This document shows positions 1-7,487 of a stretch of DNA of 64,000 nucleotides, piece after piece (the first letter of the stretch is position 1; the number at the start of each line of letters is the position of its first letter). Made by a program: the position numbers and the translations under genes. The notes beneath the pieces are model-generated. The model was not told where the DNA came from, did no database searches, and worked only from the letters and a program-made list of their open reading frames with translations. Source of the stretch: DAOUMF01 sp034408935 (GTDB taxonomy: Bacteria; Chloroflexota; Dehalococcoidia; SM23-28-2; RBG-16-64-32); the NCBI GenBank assembly GCA_034408935.1, contig DAOUMV010000007.1:104061-168060 (forward strand), read 5' to 3'.

Positions 1-1182
1 GGAGCGAGCCTTTCCCGCCAGCAGTTCGAAGTCCACGTCCCAGATCCAGGAGACGTCGCGGCCGTCAGCGATGTCATCGTTGAGGAACAGGGCCACGTCT
101 ATCTCCCTGCCGTCGGCAGTTATCGTGCGCAGCACCTCGTTGAGGCCAGCCGGGTTCTTGGCCAGGATCACCTGCACCCGCCGCCCGCCCACGGTGAGCC
201 GTTCCTGGCGGCCGAAGGCGGCCGTGAACGAGCGCAGCCCCCGCTCCGCAGCCTTCGGGCCGATATTCAAGGCCCATGCAGCGGCCACGGCGGCCAGGGC
301 GTTGTAGGCGTTGTAGAGCCCCGTTAGGGGCAGCTCCGACGAGACCTCGCCGCCGGGCAGAGCGATCGCCAGTCGGGTGCCCTCCGCCTCCCGCTCGACG
401 CGGGTGGCCACCACCCTGGCGGAGGGTCGGGCCGCCCGGCACCGCGGGCAGCGCCAGTGGCCCAGATGGCCGTAGAACACCGTCGCGTAGTTCAGCTCGC
501 CGCCGCAGGCCGAGCACCAGCGAGCGTCGGCAGCGTGCTCCAGCCTATCCAAGCCCCGTGAGGTGTCCTCCACGCCGTAGAGGACCACCCTCCCCTTGGC
601 GACCCGGGCCAGGGAAGCGAGGGAAGGATCATCGGCGTTCAACACCACCGTGACCGAATCGCCCAGATCCCCCAAGACGTCACGCCAGACCGCGGCCACG
701 TGCTCCACCTCCCCATAGCGGTCGAGCTGATCACGGAACAGGTTGGTGAACAGGACGAGCCGCGGCGCCAGGGCGTGGGCCGCTTCCGGCACCGTTGCTT
801 CATCCACCTCGAACACGCCGATGCGCCGCCCGGTCGCGGCGAAACCACCATCCAGACGGGCCGACTCCGCCAGCGCCGCCGCGATCCCCCTCATCAGGTT
901 GGACCCAGCGCGGTTGGCCACGGCCCGCAGGCCCGCGGCACGGACGATGCCCCGCAGCAGCCGCGCCGCGGTGGTCTTGCCGTTGGTGCCGGTGACAATG
1001 ACGCTCCCCTGCCCCAGCCGACTGGCCATTTGCGGCACGATGGCGGGGTCGATGCGCTGGGCCACGAGGCCAGGCAGAGCGGTGCCCCCGCCCGCCTTGA
1101 GTCGGCGACTCAAGGCGGCCGCGGCCTTGGCTGCGGCTATCGCGGCGATGCGTCGCATGTCAGACGTATTATCGGCCCTCAT
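1..1182 (-). CDS. murT: MurT-like Mur ligase (lipid II isoglutaminyl synthase subunit), 3' end cut by window
   Basis: 394 codons are visible and the frame runs off the left edge without a stop. The N-terminus has the Mur-ligase P-loop GTNGKTTAARLL (about residue 65), then the central ligase segment with LVLFTNLFRDQLDRYGE. A four-Cys zinc ribbon (CSACGG ... CPRCRA) is inserted around residues 225-250, a hallmark of MurT rather than MurC-F. The C-terminal DUF1727 part begins with NPAGLNEVLRTI. MurT works with GatD to amidate the glutamate of lipid II in the cytoplasm; gatD would be expected just beyond the left edge. The start is ATG at 1182; no better upstream start was seen. The family call is strong. 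The true length (usually about 430 residues) cannot be checked here. Confidence 0.9.
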   Translation of the reverse strand, partial: MRADNTSDMRRIAAIAAAKAAAALSRRLKAGGGTALPGLVAQRIDPAIVPQMASRLGQGSVIVTGTNGKTTAARLLRGIVRAAGLRAVANRAGSNLMRGIAAALAESARLDGGFAATGRRIGVFEVDEATVPEAAHALAPRLVLFTNLFRDQLDRYGEVEHVAAVWRDVLGDLGDSVTVVLNADDPSLASLARVAKGRVVLYGVEDTSRGLDRLEHAADARWCSACGGELNYATVFYGHLGHWRCPRCRAARPSARVVATRVEREAEGTRLAIALPGGEVSSELPLTGLYNAYNALAAVAAAWALNIGPKAAERGLRSFTAAFGRQERLTVGGRRVQVILAKNPAGLNEVLRTITADGREIDVALFLNDDIADGRDVSWIWDVDFELLAGKARS

Positions 1183-1239
1183 CGAGCCAGTCGCCAGGGC
1201 CAGGGTGAAGCCGACCCCCGCCCGCCATCGGTTCCCCCG

Positions 1240-1563
1240 CTAGCGGACGTGCGATGGCGTGATGGGCTCTACGAAGACGTCCATGACGCCGCCGCATATC
1301 TTGTCGTCGCCGTCGATCTCGTTGGTCAGGTCGACCTGCACTAGGCGGGGGCGCCCGTCGCCGTGGGCTTCCAGCGCCGCCAGCAAGACCTCGGCCTCGC
1401 CGCAGCCGCCGCCGATGGTGCCGCAGGAGCTGCCGTCCGCCCGCACCAGCATGCGGGCCCCGGGCCGCCGCGGCGTCGAGCCGCGGGTGGCGGCGACGGT
1501 GGCCAGCACGACCGCCCTGCCCTCATCCAGGGCGCTCCGGAGCTCCTCAAAGACGTCGTCCAT
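1240..1563 (-). CDS. XdhC/CoxI N-terminal-domain protein (short)
   Basis: This 107-residue protein is an XdhC_CoxI N-terminal domain only: DEGRAVVLATVAATRGSTPRRPG and GTIGGGCGEAEV match the family, including the GGGCxE signature with its cysteine. XdhC/CoxI proteins help insert or sulfurate the molybdenum cofactor of xanthine dehydrogenase or CO dehydrogenase-type enzymes. The gene lies 42 nt downstream of a full-length XdhC paralog on the same strand, so the pair is probably one operon with a split CoxI/XdhC arrangement. No molybdenum hydroxylase gene is in the window. It is complete rather than truncated, since small XdhC-N proteins are common. Confidence 0.85.
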   Translation of the reverse strand: MDDVFEELRSALDEGRAVVLATVAATRGSTPRRPGARMLVRADGSSCGTIGGGCGEAEVLLAALEAHGDGRPRLVQVDLTNEIDGDDKICGGVMDVFVEPITPSHVR

Positions 1564-1605
1564 GGCGAGGGGTATGGTACGACGCTGGTGGGAGGGGGTA
1601 AAGGT

Positions 1606-2475
1606 CTACCCCTCCTCCGGCGGCACGCGCTCGGCGGGGGCGATGCCGCGGCCAGCCTTCTTCACCTCGCGCATGGGCTGGCCGCTTCCGCCCCGTCGGG
1701 CCTGGATCACCTCCGCCATGATCGCCACCGCGATCTCCTCCGGCGTCTCCGCCCCGATGTCCAGCCCGATCGGGGTGTGCACGCGCGCCACCGCGTCCGG
1801 GTCCAGCCCGTCATCGATCAGGTGCTGGAGGACGGCCCCCACGCGGCGCCGCGAGCCGATCATCCCCACATAGGCCGCTCCGCCTCGGCGGACCACCTGT
1901 CGCAGCGATGCCTCGTCGTGCCTGTGGCCGCGGGTGACGGTGACGATGTACGTGTTGGCATCGATGGGGAACTCCCGCAGCGCCTCGGCGAAGTCGGCGC
2001 AGATCACCCTGTCGGCCTCCGGGAAGCGCTCCCGGTTAGCGTACTCGGGGCGGTCGTCCACCACGGCCACGGAGAAGCCGCATAGGTCGCCGATGGTAGC
2101 CAGCGCCTTGCCGATGTGCCCGCCGCCGACGATGAGCAGGGTGTCCGGCGGCTCGTGCGCCTCCAGCATCACCCGATAGACGGCCTGGCCCTCCGCCTCT
2201 CGACGCGGGATGGGAGTACCGTCCGTGGCGTAGAAGGGCGACTCCACGGCGTGACGGCGAAGGGCCTCGCGGGCGTCAGCGAGGACAGCCGCCTCCAGCG
2301 GCCCGCCCCCCAGCGATCCCAGGGTGGAGCCGTCCTGCCGCAGCAGGAGCTTGGCGCCCACGGGGACCGGTGCGTCCGGCGGGCCGTGGATGACGGTGGC
2401 CACGACCACCGCGGGCCCGCCCTCCCGGGCCGCCATCACCTCCTCGATGATCCGTGGCAGCTCGCCGCCGCTCAT
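1606..2475 (-). CDS. XdhC family protein with Rossmann C-terminal domain
   Basis: 289 residues. The N-terminal third is an XdhC_CoxI domain (GGPAVVVATVIHGPPDAPVPVG, then LGSLGGGPLEA). The C-terminal half is a Rossmann-type XdhC_C domain starting at LLIVGGGHIGKALA (about residue 115), with DDRPEYANRERFP and VTRGHRHDEASL. In this paralog the usual GGGC cysteine is replaced by Pro (GGGPLEA), whereas the neighbouring short XdhC keeps GGGC, so the two may act together. Its ATG overlaps the TGA of the upstream YchF-like gene (ATGA at 2472-2475), indicating translational coupling. The likely role is maturation of a molybdenum hydroxylase encoded elsewhere. Confidence 0.88.
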   Translation of the reverse strand: MSGGELPRIIEEVMAAREGGPAVVVATVIHGPPDAPVPVGAKLLLRQDGSTLGSLGGGPLEAAVLADAREALRRHAVESPFYATDGTPIPRREAEGQAVYRVMLEAHEPPDTLLIVGGGHIGKALATIGDLCGFSVAVVDDRPEYANRERFPEADRVICADFAEALREFPIDANTYIVTVTRGHRHDEASLRQVVRRGGAAYVGMIGSRRRVGAVLQHLIDDGLDPDAVARVHTPIGLDIGAETPEEIAVAIMAEVIQARRGGSGQPMREVKKAGRGIAPAERVPPEEG

Positions 2476-3542
2476 ACGTGAAACAGGATGTGGAGCACGT
2501 CGCCGTCCTGCACCACGTACTGCTTGCCCTCGCTGCGCAGCTGGCCCCGCTTTTTCGCCTCAGCGAACGAGCCGATCTCCATCAGTTCCTCCCAGGCGAT
2601 GGCCTCGGCGCGGACGAAACCCTTCTCCATGTCGGTGTGAATGCGGCCGGCCGCCTCCAAGGCGGCCGTCCCCACGGGCACCGGCCAGGCCCGGCACTCC
2701 GTCCCTACCGGGGTATAGAACGTGACCAGCCCCAGCGTGTCCAAGATCTGCTTAAGGATGCGCGGCGCCGCGGGCTCCGCCGCCCCCAGGTCCCGCCGGA
2801 ACTCGACCGCCTCCTCCGGCTCCAGCTCCGCCAGCTCCGCCTCCAACCGTGCGCACATCACCCCCACGGAGGCGCCGTAGCGCCCCCGGAACTCGCCCTC
2901 GATCTCCGCCGCACTGCCTATGTCGGCCTCGTCCAGGTTGACCAGGATGAGAAGTGCCTTCAAGGTGAGCAGGCCGTAGTTAGCCAGAGCCCGCGTTTCC
3001 TCGCCGCCAGACATGTGATCTCGCAGGGGCTGACTGTCCTCCAAGAGCTGGCGGACTCGCTGAAGCGGCGCCAGCTCCCGCTGGCCCGCCTCCCGCTCCT
3101 CAGGCCTCGCCGAGCGCACGGTGATGTCCAGCTTCTCCAACCGCCGCTCCACGATGCCCAGATCGTGCAGGATCATCTCCGACTGGAACAGACCGATGTC
3201 GCGGTCCGGGTCTACGTCGCCCAGGGGATGGGGAACGTCCGGCCGCCGGAAATGCCGCACGACCAGGACTAGACCGTCGGCGCGGGAGAGGAACTCCGCC
3301 GCCTCACCGGAGGCGGCCCGTCCCTTCTCGAACAGCGGCGGCAGGTCGTACAGGCGGAACTCGGCATGGGTGACCTTCTCGGCCGCCACCAACGCGGCCA
3401 GTTTCTCGAGGCGTTCATCAGGGATCTTGACGGCCGCCACGTGCTCGCGGCGAGCATCGCCGTGCTGGGCGTGGCCAGCGGCCAGGGCATTGAATACGGC
3501 GGTCTTGCCGGACTGGGCCGGGCCGACGATGGCGAGGTCCAC
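2472..3542 (-). CDS. YchF/OLA1-like GTPase paralog
   Basis: 356 residues from a GTG at 3542 preceded by AAAGGAGG; an upstream ATG at 3596 has no such site. The N-terminus is a P-loop GTPase domain with an atypical G1 motif, GPAQSGKTAVFNAL, in place of the usual YchF GLPNVGKS. An LYDLPP segment stands where the G3 region is expected and NLDE replaces the usual base-specificity motif. The last ~65 residues match the TGS-like/DUF933 end of YchF, ending QDGDVLHILFHV. Length fits YchF (~360). It is best read as a divergent YchF-like nucleotide-binding protein, possibly ribosome- or redox-stress-linked as in the family. It heads the operon that runs into the XdhC genes. Confidence 0.82.
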   Translation of the reverse strand: MDLAIVGPAQSGKTAVFNALAAGHAQHGDARREHVAAVKIPDERLEKLAALVAAEKVTHAEFRLYDLPPLFEKGRAASGEAAEFLSRADGLVLVVRHFRRPDVPHPLGDVDPDRDIGLFQSEMILHDLGIVERRLEKLDITVRSARPEEREAGQRELAPLQRVRQLLEDSQPLRDHMSGGEETRALANYGLLTLKALLILVNLDEADIGSAAEIEGEFRGRYGASVGVMCARLEAELAELEPEEAVEFRRDLGAAEPAAPRILKQILDTLGLVTFYTPVGTECRAWPVPVGTAALEAAGRIHTDMEKGFVRAEAIAWEELMEIGSFAEAKKRGQLRSEGKQYVVQDGDVLHILFHV

Positions 3543-3620
3543 GCGACCCCTCCTTTCACCGCACCCAGAGTACGAGCGTCCAGCGCCAGGGGTCAAGGAA
3601 CGCTTATACTCGGCGTGGAC

Positions 3621-4136
3621 ATGACCGCAGAACGGGCCCTGCCACGGCTAGATGGCGACGAGCTGAGAGACGAACTCAACCGGTTCGGTGGATCGGTCAG
3701 GATCGTCACGTTGCTCTCGCCGACCTGACCGATGTGCCAGGAGGGGCAAGCTGTTGTCCGCAGGATTTTCGAGGAGGCGAGGGCCACCGACCTCAGGGGG
3801 TTTGTCGTCTGGCTTCCCATGCTGCCGGGGGACAGCGCCGAGACCGCCGTCACCCAATCGCAGGCTTTCCAGGATCGCCGCGTGACCCAGGGCTGGGACG
3901 CCGAGCGCCGAATCGGCGACCTCTTCACCAAGACCCTGAAATTGACACGCACGGCGTGGGATGTGTACCTGCTGTACCCCCCTTACGTTACGTGGAAAGA
4001 TCAGGGGCCGCCCCTGCCTGCGTTCTGGATGCACCAGCTCCCCTCGGACTGGGGAGTCGATCAGGAACTCCGCCTTGACCCCGCCAGGCTATCCCATGAG
4101 GTTTTTGGCCTGCTGACAGGCGGCAAACGACTATAG
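3621..4136 (+). CDS. Candidate selenoprotein: thioredoxin-like protein with UGA-encoded Sec in a UxxC motif
   Basis: The frame from ATG 3621 reaches TGA at 3726-3728 and continues open, in the same frame, to TAG at 4136 (171 residues if TGA is read as Sec). The junction reads TLLSPT-U-PMCQEGQ: residue 36 is U and residue 39 is Cys, the place where thioredoxin-like relatives carry CxxC after an SPT segment. Downstream FVVWLPMLPGDS, a conserved AWDVYLLYPP and FWMHQL look like one continuous domain. A hairpin fitting the bacterial SECIS rules follows the TGA (3743-3759). Conventional gene calling would give two fragments (3621-3728 and 3732-4136). The alternative is a nonsense mutation in a pseudogene. 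No sel genes are in this window. The gene is divergent from the YchF-like gene. Confidence 0.72.
3743..3759 (+). other. SECIS-like hairpin downstream of the in-frame UGA
   Basis: GGG(G)CAA - GCTG - TTGTCC can fold as a six-pair stem with one bulged G and a four-base loop that starts with G. The first loop base lies 22 nt after the TGA. Known bacterial SECIS elements have a 3-14 nt apical loop with G in one of the first two positions, about 16-37 nt after the UGA. The fit is by eye; no folding energy was computed. Confidence 0.55.
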
Positions 4137-4179
4137 CGCAAGCTAATTGTTGGGTGCGGCCAGGCGAGTCTCAGGCCCC

Positions 4180-4219
4180 AAAAAGCATCACAGGAAAGCT
4201 GCCGGTAGCTTTCCTGTGA
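4180..4219 (-). terminator. Rho-independent terminator for the EndoIII-like operon
   Basis: A perfect 13-bp inverted repeat (4188-4200 and 4207-4219, six-base loop) is followed on the minus strand by GC and five T residues (4184-4180). It lies about 150 nt past the stop of the EndoIII-like gene, so it probably ends the TrmO-EndoIII transcript. The 4137-4366 gap holds nothing else that I recognise. Confidence 0.7.
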
Positions 4220-4366
4220 CGAGCCCAAAAGGGAGGGTTTGGGACCATACTATAAGACGCGCCAACGGCCCAAGTGTTACAAAGTCTCCGTGCCCACATC
4301 CCAAAGTCTCATTCACTGGATGAAGACGGACCGCTGCCGCGACTCGTTGCAGTCGCACGATCACCC

Positions 4367-5044
4367 TCACGTTCTAGGGGTGAGGCGTGATCGGCCGGTG
4401 GGGCAGCCCTCCAGCAGAGGACAAGCCTCGCTCCGGGGCTCACGCCGGCACACCTCCTTGCCGTGGCGGACGATGAGGGCGTGGTACTCGTTGAACAGCG
4501 CCGCGTCCGCCTCCAGGTTCCCCATGAAAAGCGCTTGCCAAGAGTCGTAGGAGTCACGGCTCGGGGTCATGCCCAGCCGCGAGAACAGCCGCCGCGTATA
4601 GGCGTCTATGACGAACACGGGGCGGCCCGCCGCGTACAGGAGGATCGAGTCCGCCGTCTCAGGCCCGATGCCGTGAGTGGCCAGGAGCGGCGCCCGCAGC
4701 TCCTCGACGGGCGCCGCAAGCAGCCTCTCCACCTCCCCGTCGAACCGCTGGGCCAGCAGCGCTACGAACGCCTTAAGCTTGCGGGCCTTGGCGTTGAAGT
4801 AGCCCGCCGGGTAGACCAGCCGCGCCAGCTCCCCCTCACTCAGGCCGCCCAGACTCTCGGGAGAGAGGGCTCCCACCGCTTTCAGGTTGGCGATCGCCTT
4901 CTCCACGTTCGCCCAGGCCGCGGACTGGGTGAGGATAGCCCCGACGATCACCTCGAAGGGCGTCTCGCCCGGCCACCAGTGCTGCGGCCCGTAGGCGACG
5001 TAGAGGCGGCGGTAGATATCGACAAGGCGACCGGAGAGCCTCAT
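4367..5044 (-). CDS. Endonuclease III-like HhH-GPD DNA glycosylase
   Basis: 225 residues, starting at the ATG that overlaps the upstream TGA (ATGA, 5041-5044). The HhH-GPD fold is clear: FEVIVGAILTQSAAWANVEKA, then HGIGPETADSILLYA with the helix-hairpin-helix, and VIDAYTRR carrying the catalytic Asp; the usual Lys position is occupied by E/T (PETAD). The C-terminus resembles the EndoIII iron-sulfur loop (CRREPRSEAC...C) but only three cysteines remain, with Ser where the second ligand is expected. The family removes damaged bases, here probably alkylated or oxidised ones as in the EndoIII-related/MagIII group. Loss of a ligand may mean no cluster or a non-Cys ligand. Confidence 0.87.
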   Translation of the reverse strand: MRLSGRLVDIYRRLYVAYGPQHWWPGETPFEVIVGAILTQSAAWANVEKAIANLKAVGALSPESLGGLSEGELARLVYPAGYFNAKARKLKAFVALLAQRFDGEVERLLAAPVEELRAPLLATHGIGPETADSILLYAAGRPVFVIDAYTRRLFSRLGMTPSRDSYDSWQALFMGNLEADAALFNEYHALIVRHGKEVCRREPRSEACPLLEGCPTGRSRLTPRT

Positions 5045-5550
5045 CCACCCTGGAACCGCTCGGCAACCCACCGGGCCACCTTCGCCTCCGGGATCGAGTC
5101 ATGCTGCGGGATGTACGGCTTCACGTCTAGCACCGGCGATCCGTCAACGGCGTCCAGCCCCCGCACGTACAACACGTTGCCCTTGACCTTCAGCAAGGAC
5201 ACCACCGAGGACAGGATCGGGTTGAAGCGGATCTGCGAACGCGTGGCCAGTATCCCCTGGAGGGGGTTCGCGGGATCGTCCATGGGGTGGAGCTGCGGCT
5301 TGGAGCCGCGAACCTCTTCCGGGATCTGGTGAGGCCAGAACAGCACATGGATGTGCGAATAGCCGTCCAGTCCCAACAGCGCCTCGGTTAGCTCCCGCCG
5401 CAGCACAATGCGCGACCTCACTTCTTCCCAGCCCTGGGGCGTCGGCTCCTTGACCCGGTTGCGCACCACCCCGATCGGCCGCAGAGTGATATCGGCCAGA
5501 GGCGGAGCTTCTGGCGCGCGAAAGAATAGCCGGCGCAGGCTGTCTAGCAT
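5041..5550 (-). CDS. TrmO/TsaA-like tRNA methyltransferase family protein
   Basis: 169 residues from ATG 5550, preceded by AGGAGG seven bases upstream; an ATG at 5604 lacks a site. It shows the TsaA/TrmO β-barrel pattern: LRPIGVVRNRVKEPTPQGWEE at the N-terminus, then ALLGLDGYSHIHVLFWPHQ and ILATRSQIRFNPILSSVVSLLK. TrmO N6-methylates t6A37 of threonine tRNAs using SAM. Some archaeal and bacterial relatives have no proven activity. The product ends where the EndoIII-like gene starts, so the two are co-translated. Confidence 0.82.
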   Translation of the reverse strand: MLDSLRRLFFRAPEAPPLADITLRPIGVVRNRVKEPTPQGWEEVRSRIVLRRELTEALLGLDGYSHIHVLFWPHQIPEEVRGSKPQLHPMDDPANPLQGILATRSQIRFNPILSSVVSLLKVKGNVLYVRGLDAVDGSPVLDVKPYIPQHDSIPEAKVARWVAERFQGG

Positions 5551-5737
5551 TGGGATCCTCCTAGACGCACACATATCTAGTGCCCTCGTCTCGTGCCGCG
5601 ACAATTATAGCCGGACGGATATCTCCGCCGCGATGCGGATCTCTGGTGGGCGATACGGTGTAGCGATACGCAAGCACCCGGACGCCAGCCTCCGCGGCCT
5701 ACGCCCCTTCATGCGCGCGGAGGGCAAAGAGCCGGGC

Positions 5738-6019
5738 CTATCCCTCTTCCGGCATGCGCAAGGTCAAGCGTTGCCCCTCCGGGGACTCGGCTACGTCCAG
5801 GATGGCCCCCTCCAGAGCGGCCGATATCTCCTCGTCGAGCACGAGGATATCCCGCTCCTCCTGCTTCACGACTTGATCGCCCTCCTGCTTCTCATCGATG
5901 GCGAGACCGAACTCCCCCTGTGAGGTACGAGCCAGACGCAGAGTCTGCTCTTCGGTGGCCTCACTCGCTTCCAGGCTATTCGCCAGGATGTCAACCGCCT
6001 TCTCTGTCACATTAAGCAC
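5738..6019 (-). CDS. HesB/IscA-like fold protein lacking cysteines
   Basis: 93 residues from GTG 6019 with AGGAGG in front. The sequence MLNVTEKAVDILANSLEA ... LRLAR ... GLAIDE ... ILVLDEEISAALEGAILD follows the A-type carrier (HesB-like) fold. No cysteine is present, so it cannot carry an iron-sulfur cluster in the IscA way. Such Cys-less HesB-like proteins are found widely with unknown function. It is a single gene between non-coding gaps (5605-5737 and 6020-6181) in which I see nothing else. Confidence 0.7.
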   Translation of the reverse strand: MLNVTEKAVDILANSLEASEATEEQTLRLARTSQGEFGLAIDEKQEGDQVVKQEERDILVLDEEISAALEGAILDVAESPEGQRLTLRMPEEG

Positions 6020-6181
6020 GGAATCCTCCTCTCAGCACCATCGCAGTCACGCTCAGAATCGCAACAAGCCACACTCTACCGTATCAGGGACGTCAAACAG
6101 ACATCAGAGCTCGATATGGGCGCAGATGGGCCTATTTGGGCCGAGACGGGCCTACCTGTCAGTTTGTTGTTCCTCAGCTCA

Positions 6182-7393
6182 CTAGTCGCCTTCCGTGATA
6201 AGCCTCCGGGGCCTGAGAGCGGCCAGTGCTGTCAGCGCCACCAGGGCTGTAGCGCCGCCCAGAAAGAACGGCGCCGCCGGGTCCACGGCGTCCCAAAGAG
6301 CCCCAGCGACGACGCTGGACAGGAGGATCATTCCCCCCATCGCTCCCTGGTACAGGCCCAGGGCTGTGGCCCGCCGCTCGCTCGGCACGAAGTCAGCCAC
6401 GAACGCCCGGCCTACGCCCTCCGTCAGGGCCATATGCACCCCGTAGACCGCGAACAGGGGCCAGACTACTGCACCCCGGCCTGCCAGCGCGAACCCCAGG
6501 TACACCACCGCGAACACGGCGAAGCCGCCGCCGATGACGTTCCTCCGGCCCAACTGGTCGGAGACGATCCCCGCCGGCATCGCCAGGACCGCATATACAA
6601 CATTGAACAGCATGTAGCTCAGCACCACTTCCGAGTTGCTCAACCCCACGTCTTTTGCCCGCAGGAGGAGGAAAACGTCACTGCTGTTCCCCAGAGCGAA
6701 CAGCAGGCTGATTCCCAGGAACACGTAGAAGCCGGTCCCCAGGCCCCGCCAGGCGATCCTCGCTGACCCAGAAGGTGAGGGAGCGGGCGGCCGCTCCTTC
6801 ACGAGAGCGATGAGCGCCACCGCGGCTAGGCCGGGAACGAACGCAAGCAGGAAGATGAGCCGAAAATTGTCGGCGAAGGCCGCCAGCAAGCCCAGAGCCA
6901 CCGCCGGCCCTACGACCGCCCCCAGCGTGTCGGTAGCACGGTGGAACCCGAAGGCTCTCCCCCTCGACTCCGGCGGGGTCACGTCCGCCACCAGCGCGTC
7001 CCGTGGCGCCGTGCGGATCCCCTTCCCGCTGCGATCGCCGAACCGCACCAACAGAGCCACCGGCCACACGTATGCTGCGGCGAGCAATGGCTTTGCCACC
7101 GCCGACAGCGCGTACCCCGCAAATACCAGCGGCCTTCGCACCCGCAGCCGGTCCGACGTCCATCCACCGACGGTCTTGAACAGTGAGGCTGCGCCCTCCG
7201 CCAGCCCTTCGATGAGGCCGACGGCGGCCAGGGGAGCCCCCAGCACGGACGTCAGGAACAGAGGTACCAGGGGATATACCATCTCGGAGGAGACATCCGT
7301 GAGGAAGGAGACGATGCCCAGGACGAACACCGGCCGCTTGACCCCAGGCACCAGGGAGTCGGGCTCGGCAGAGGCCTGGGCAGCGTGTCTCAC
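6182..7393 (-). CDS. MFS transporter
   Basis: 403 residues from GTG 7393, with about twelve hydrophobic segments. The N-terminal half has FLTDVSSEMVYPLVPLFL and the MFS loop 2-3 region GGWTSDRLRVRRPLV. GDRSGKGIRTAPRDALVAD follows, which is typical of a bacterial subfamily of unknown-substrate exporters. The gene is divergent from gyrB. The substrate cannot be deduced. Confidence 0.88.
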   Translation of the reverse strand: MRHAAQASAEPDSLVPGVKRPVFVLGIVSFLTDVSSEMVYPLVPLFLTSVLGAPLAAVGLIEGLAEGAASLFKTVGGWTSDRLRVRRPLVFAGYALSAVAKPLLAAAYVWPVALLVRFGDRSGKGIRTAPRDALVADVTPPESRGRAFGFHRATDTLGAVVGPAVALGLLAAFADNFRLIFLLAFVPGLAAVALIALVKERPPAPSPSGSARIAWRGLGTGFYVFLGISLLFALGNSSDVFLLLRAKDVGLSNSEVVLSYMLFNVVYAVLAMPAGIVSDQLGRRNVIGGGFAVFAVVYLGFALAGRGAVVWPLFAVYGVHMALTEGVGRAFVADFVPSERRATALGLYQGAMGGMILLSSVVAGALWDAVDPAAPFFLGGATALVALTALAALRPRRLITEGD

Positions 7394-7487
7394 CCCGCCA
7401 TTGTGGCGCAGGAAACCAATAGGTGCCAGATACGTTTAGATATGTTAGAATGTGTGTGCCATCACGAAGCGCTCCCATAGCCTTCCC

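Noticed and set aside
3593..3952. Minus-strand ORF over the selenoprotein region as the real gene
   Set aside because: It has no family features, whereas the plus strand gives a coherent thioredoxin-like protein across the TGA.
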